A stretch of DNA of 19,081 bases from Bacteroidetes bacterium UBA2364 (GTDB taxonomy: Bacteria; Bacteroidota; Rhodothermia; Rhodothermales; UBA2364): contig DDTM01000093.1 in the NCBI GenBank assembly GCA_002344075.1, positions 1 to 19,081 of the forward strand, in the 5' to 3' direction. The notes below the pieces were generated by a model. It worked only from the letters and a program-made list of their open reading frames with translations. It was not told where the DNA came from and searched no databases. Both the position numbers and the translations under genes were made by a program. This document shows, one piece after another, positions 17,001 through 19,081 of this stretch. Position 1 is the stretch's first letter. Each line of letters opens with the position of its first letter.

Positions 17001-17226
17001 AGACGCCTCCAGAGGCGGCCCCAATGTACATCACGCTTGGATTATCGTGTACCACTGCAATGGCTGTTACCCGACCGCTCATGCCCGCAGGGCCAATGCT
17101 ACGTGCTTTCATTCCCGCAAACTTAGATATGTCTAACGGTTGTGCTGGGCTGAACAGGCTGAAAACAACAAACAAACTTAGGACAAATACAAGATTTATC
17201 CACAAAGAACGAACTCTTAAGCGCAT
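14059..17226 (-). CDS. Exported sortilin/VPS10-like BNR beta-propeller protein (paralog)
   Basis: This protein has 1055 aa when started at the ATG at 17226-17224, which begins a signal peptide (MRLRVRSLWINLVFVLSLF, then SPAQ). The frame is open for 78 more codons upstream, but that stretch is not signal-like and would run into the sbcD gene. Eleven Asp boxes run from residue about 78 to 693, including STDGGVAW, SMDGGRTW, TTDGGKSW, TTDGGITW, SSDGGHTW, the aromatic-substituted SEDGGKTF, TQDGGQNW and SIDFGKNW. A beta domain with VLPGTYKVVVTFG follows, and then a long Ala/Glu/Lys-rich helical tail, probably a coiled bundle. Architecture, box count and the odd sixth box match the plus-strand protein at 9673-12795, so the two are paralogs. 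No catalytic residues are recognised and the substrate or ligand is unknown. It is the first gene of a unit with the epimerase. Confidence 0.85.
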   Translation of the reverse strand: MRLRVRSLWINLVFVLSLFVVFSLFSPAQPLDISKFAGMKARSIGPAGMSGRVTAIAVVHDNPSVMYIGAASGGVWKSTDGGVAWTPIFDDEPVAGIGALAVNQQNPDIVWVGTGEGNPRNSENGGNGVYKSMDGGRTWIHLGLENTRNIHRIILDPTDPDVAYIGAKGPTWGETESRGVFKTTDGGKSWLRILFTDVRSGVSEMVMDPQNPKKMIVGMWEHRRWPWFFKSGGMGSGLFLTTDGGITWKRLGKEDGLPEGDIGRTGIAIAPSRPNIVYALIESKKNGLYKSSDGGHTWSFVTDKNIGSRPFYFWEIYVDPGNENRIYNLHVVVDQSEDGGKTFQNLIPYNDIHPDYHAMWIHPKNPNYMMVGNDGGVAISQDRGKTWRFVENLPLAQFYHINVDNALPYNVYGGLQDNGSWRGPAYAWRTGGIRNSMWEEVCFGDGFDVVLDPSNSRFVYAMSQQGGLVRTDLLNGEQKLIKPKHPEDKPLRFNWNAGLATDPFSATTIYYGSQFLHKSTDRGDSWSIISPDLTTNNPEKQKQAESGGLTIDQTGAENHTTIVAIAPSALQQGVIWVGTDDGLVQLTQDGGQNWVNVTPNIKGLPANIWVNQIRASTYNPAEAFIVLDNHRMNDWNPYILHTKDFGKTWTKIVQPQQVFGYALTILQDTEQPNLLFLGTETGLYVSIDFGKNWSKWKAGFPTAPTMDLALQAREADLVVGTFGRGVYVLDDIRPLRALAQNTTLLQNPLTLFPIPEAILSSWAEATGTRFAGAGIFSGENRPRGAMITYALNIAKAKESAGKDAKLPTNITIEVYNQSGEKIRTIRRKAEDGVQRFFWGLNKKGVRSPSQPKPTDPEAPEPGGASVLPGTYKVVVTFGTSLAEQAVKVSADPNETATTAAMGTNALLIERVERATEAVTTAADQIREAQRTLRLIEEQVKDRSDEAAKTVKDKGKEAAEALKLLLENMIGKEAGQGVARNPNTVTAKLGNARGYLGSSFSASGLTEQWAVEHAEAAARAAITSVNEFFSRTWPAYKETVNTAQIDFFNPIEPIQY

Positions 17227-17430
17227 GGGAAACTGGTTTTGGTAATAGGGTACTAAACACTGCACAAGATAAGCAAAAACGTTACAGGTATCTCCTACGA
17301 TGAACGCAATATTTTGGAACATCGAAGAACGCCTAAGCCGGAATGAAGTAAGAAATAGAATCGGTATTGAACAAGTTGGGGTTAAAAGGGTGAGGTTTTG
17401 CACCCTGAAGTCCTTAAATTGATTGAAAAA
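17227..17430. promoter_or_regulatory. Divergent intergenic region, BNR gene / sbcD
   Basis: These 204 bases must hold the promoters for the minus-strand BNR-epimerase unit and the plus-strand sbcD gene. I see no convincing promoter of either the sigma-70 or the Bacteroidetes type. The one clear structure is a perfect inverted repeat AGGGTG-N8-CACCCT at 17387-17406, listed separately. No small gene is supported. Confidence 0.4.
17387..17406 (+). repeat. Inverted repeat in sbcD leader
   Basis: AGGGTG and CACCCT are perfect arms around the 8-base loop AGGTTTTG, ending 24 bases before the sbcD start codon. It could be a repressor operator or an RNA hairpin in the leader; its size also allows chance. 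Confidence 0.35.
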
Positions 17431-18672
17431 ATGAAAATCCTTCATACGGCTGACATACATATTGGGTACGAAAACTTTGGGCGTTTAGATCCTGCTACGG
17501 GATTAAATACCCGCCTCTTAGACTTTAAACGTTGTTTTGATTTTATGGTGGAAACAGCGATAAAAGAACAAGTGGATGTGTTTTTATTTTGTGGTGATGC
17601 CTACCGCACCCATGATCCCTCGCCCACACAGCAAAAAATCTTTGTGGATTGTTTAAAACCTATTGCTGATGCAGGAATCCCGATGGTCATGCTCACAGGC
17701 AATCACGATCAGCCCGTTTCTTTTGGGAAAGCGTCGTCTATCTCTATTTTTGAGCATCTGACGGGCAAGGTTATGGTCTTTGAGCAACCAGATTTAAAGG
17801 TTATTCAGACAGCATCAGGGCCTCTTCAGGTTTTGGGTTTACCTTGGCCCGTTCGTTCAAAACTTTGGGCCAAAGAGGAGCACAAACAAAAAAGTCCTTC
17901 TGAAGTACGAGAGATGATAGAAGCCAAATATGCAGAATATATAAAAGTTGTTATGGAGCAGGACATAGATCCAGAGGTGCCGTGTGTTCTGGCTGCTCAT
18001 CTTACCGTTCAAGGCGCAGAAATGTCTGGCTCGGAACGCAGTAGTGTAATTCAGCATGAACCCACTTTTTTGGTGAGTAGCCTCGCACATCCACAATTGG
18101 ATTATGTGGCATTGGGGCATATTCACCGTTTCCAAGACCGGAATAAAGGATACAAACCCCCTGTGGTGTATGCGTCCAGCATCGAGCGGGTGACATTCAA
18201 AGAGGCCGATGCTGAGAAAGGATTTGTCCTTGTAAGTATTACCGGACAGGGTCGTGAGCGCGAGACCCAGTACCGCTTTGTCGAAACACCCGCTCGTCGG
18301 TTTGTTTCGGTCTCGGTGGATGTTCGTGACTGCACCAACCCCACCGAGCGAATCATTACAGAAATCCGAAAATATGTAGTTAACGAAGCCATCGTGAGAG
18401 TGCGCTACGAGGTTAATGAAGACCAAACGAATCTTGTAGATCTTGCTGCTATTCGTTCCCAATTGACCACTGCGGCCTCGATTGCTTCTATCGAACGGGT
18501 GGTGGAACGAAGACAAGTACAACGTACAGCTACACTCACACGTGACGCCTCTCTCAAAAGCGCTATGGAAGCTTACATTGCCCGCCATGAACACCTTGAG
18601 CCTATCGGAGAAGACTTGATTGAAAAAGCTTTGGCTTTGGATCAGTTGCTGGCTGTTTCGGAGGTCGTCTAA
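17431..18672 (+). CDS. sbcD: SbcD/Mre11-type DNA repair exonuclease
   Basis: This protein of 413 aa is predicted to be the metal-dependent nuclease subunit that, with the ATPase SbcC, opens hairpins and processes DNA ends. The start at 17431 is chosen because MKILHTADIHIG begins exactly there; a TTG at 17398 is less likely. Phosphoesterase motifs are complete: D8 and H10 (TADIHIG), D56 (CGDAYRTHDPSPTQQ), N91 and H92 (TGNHD), H190 (AAHLTVQG), and H230 and H232 (LGHIH). The GDAY...DPSPTQ form belongs to a known subclass of bacterial SbcD proteins and does not indicate loss of function. A C-terminal capping region at about 270-400 has no further motif. No sbcC follows, although the two are usually adjacent; the next gene is on the opposite strand. 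SbcC may be encoded elsewhere. Confidence 0.9.
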   Translation: MKILHTADIHIGYENFGRLDPATGLNTRLLDFKRCFDFMVETAIKEQVDVFLFCGDAYRTHDPSPTQQKIFVDCLKPIADAGIPMVMLTGNHDQPVSFGKASSISIFEHLTGKVMVFEQPDLKVIQTASGPLQVLGLPWPVRSKLWAKEEHKQKSPSEVREMIEAKYAEYIKVVMEQDIDPEVPCVLAAHLTVQGAEMSGSERSSVIQHEPTFLVSSLAHPQLDYVALGHIHRFQDRNKGYKPPVVYASSIERVTFKEADAEKGFVLVSITGQGRERETQYRFVETPARRFVSVSVDVRDCTNPTERIITEIRKYVVNEAIVRVRYEVNEDQTNLVDLAAIRSQLTTAASIASIERVVERRQVQRTATLTRDASLKSAMEAYIARHEHLEPIGEDLIEKALALDQLLAVSEVV

Positions 18673-18694
18673 TTGGGAATCATATTTCGGCCTG

Positions 18695-18722
18695 AGATGT
18701 GATTCGTTTACATCTATTTTAG
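18695..18722 (+). terminator. Possible weak terminator after sbcD
   Basis: AGATGT and ACATCT form a short stem (one more G-T pair possible) over a loop of 7 to 9 bases, followed by ATTTTAG. The stem is AT-rich and the T-run is short, so termination is only a possibility; it lies 23 bases after the sbcD stop. Confidence 0.35.
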
Positions 18723-18795
18723 TTGAATTCTGGAAATGTTTCGGGTGAGCCAGCAAAGCAAACCGCTTGAAATCCGTTTTTTTGTATTGTCCATA

Positions 18796-18809
18796 GTTTT
18801 CATGAAAAC
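18796..18809. repeat. Perfect 14-base palindrome
   Basis: GTTTTCATGAAAAC is a perfect self-complementary sequence in the gap between sbcD and the minus-strand Rpn-type gene. It could be a protein-binding site or related to the end of a mobile gene; a function is not shown. Confidence 0.3.
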
Positions 18810-18832
18810 AAAAGAAGCCTATAAGTTTAGTC

Positions 18833-19081
18833 TTACCATTCCTCTTTGGATAAGCCCGTAATTGCTTCAATCATTGACACGTCTAATCCTTGCGCAAGCA
18901 TTTTTTGTACCATAGCCCGCTGTGCAATTTTTAAGCCTTCTTCGCGTCCCTGTTCTCTGCCTTCTTTTTTTGCTTGCTCCAATGCGTATTCAAAGGTCGC
19001 TTTGTTGTCTCTGAAGACTTTCAGACTCCGTTCATACGCAAAAACGTCTGCCTCCGTCATTTTCGCTAACTCCGCTGTCTC
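18833..19081 (-). CDS. C-terminus of Rpn-family PD-(D/E)XK nuclease / putative transposase (partial)
   Basis: This is the last 82 codons of a gene that runs off the window edge on the 5' side; the frame is open to base 19081, so the ATG at 19060 is internal and not the start. The visible part is ETAELAKMTEADVFAYERSL, then a Glu/Gly/Arg-rich helical segment (KKEGREQGREEG), then a Leu-rich tail ending with GLDVSMIEAITGLSKEEW. This tail is highly typical of Rpn/PDDEXK-family recombination-promoting nucleases and putative transposases, whose catalytic PD-(D/E)XK core lies N-terminal and is not included here. The family is mobile and multicopy in many genomes. The catalytic state cannot be judged. 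It converges with sbcD. Confidence 0.8.
   Translation of the reverse strand, partial: ETAELAKMTEADVFAYERSLKVFRDNKATFEYALEQAKKEGREQGREEGLKIAQRAMVQKMLAQGLDVSMIEAITGLSKEEW

Larger units (their letters stand above)
18673..18832. other. Convergent intergenic gap, sbcD / Rpn-type gene
   Basis: These 160 bases hold a weak hairpin just after sbcD and a 14-base perfect palindrome, both listed separately, and no supported gene. A run of seven T's (18778-18784) is not preceded by a good stem. Confidence 0.4.

Noticed and set aside
17227..17460. N-terminal extension of the minus-strand BNR gene by 78 codons
   Set aside because: The ATG at 17226 starts a clear signal peptide; the extension would bury it and overlap the start of sbcD.
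17578..17634. Apparent loss of the GDxxD motif in SbcD (GDAYRTHDPS)
   Set aside because: This form is recalled from a known SbcD subclass with GDAY...DP, and the metal-bridging Asp is present.
17857..18870. Open frame of 337 codons on the minus strand opposite sbcD
   Set aside because: It lies antisense to a gene with complete phosphoesterase motifs, runs into the Rpn-type gene, has no recognisable domain, and its composition looks like a reverse-strand shadow.

Overview
The window reads as chromosomal DNA of a free-living Gram-negative bacterium of the Bacteroidota/Rhodothermota type. This is inferred from the gene families: exported GH95 fucosidase, M1 peptidase, PIG-L deacetylase and sortilin-like BNR proteins. 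It is also suggested by secreted proteins with Ala-Gln signal-peptide ends, by moderate GC judged by eye, and by start codons preceded by A/T-rich leaders instead of clear Shine-Dalgarno sequences. No species can be named from the sequence. No rRNA, tRNA, CRISPR array or complete mobile element was seen. Genes are tightly packed, all main reading frames are intact, and no gap exceeds about 205 bases.

Layout. 85-2586 (+) is an exported GH95 alpha-L-fucosidase. It converges with a minus-strand pair at 4207-2658: a membrane-anchored double zinc-ribbon/TPR protein, then ribonuclease HI, overlapping in a GTGA tetranucleotide. A divergent promoter region with several dyads (4208-4395) separates this pair from a plus-strand run of three exported proteins. 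These are an M1 metallopeptidase whose C-terminal third looks like an outer-membrane beta-barrel (4396-7362), an exported PIG-L deacetylase with a glutamine-amidotransferase-like tail (7414-9618), and an 11-Asp-box sortilin-like BNR protein (9673-12795). A strong bidirectional terminator (12815-12846) ends this run and the opposing minus-strand unit. That unit consists of a paralogous BNR protein (17226-14059) followed 14 bases later by an N-acylglucosamine 2-epimerase (14044-12866). Divergent from it is an SbcD/Mre11-type nuclease (17431-18672). The window ends in the C-terminal part of an Rpn-family PD-(D/E)XK nuclease/putative transposase (minus strand, cut by the window edge).

How the genes may work together. 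Five of the eight complete genes other than rnhA encode exported proteins. A de-fucosylating glycosidase, a surface peptidase, an N-deacetylase and a cytoplasmic amino-sugar epimerase would fit glycan or glycoprotein scavenging, but no polysaccharide-utilisation SusC/SusD pair is present, so the link is only contextual. I found no clearly new defence or mobile system. The most unusual items are the peptidase-barrel fusion, the inverted BNR paralog pair sharing a terminator, and the zinc-ribbon/rnhA translational coupling.
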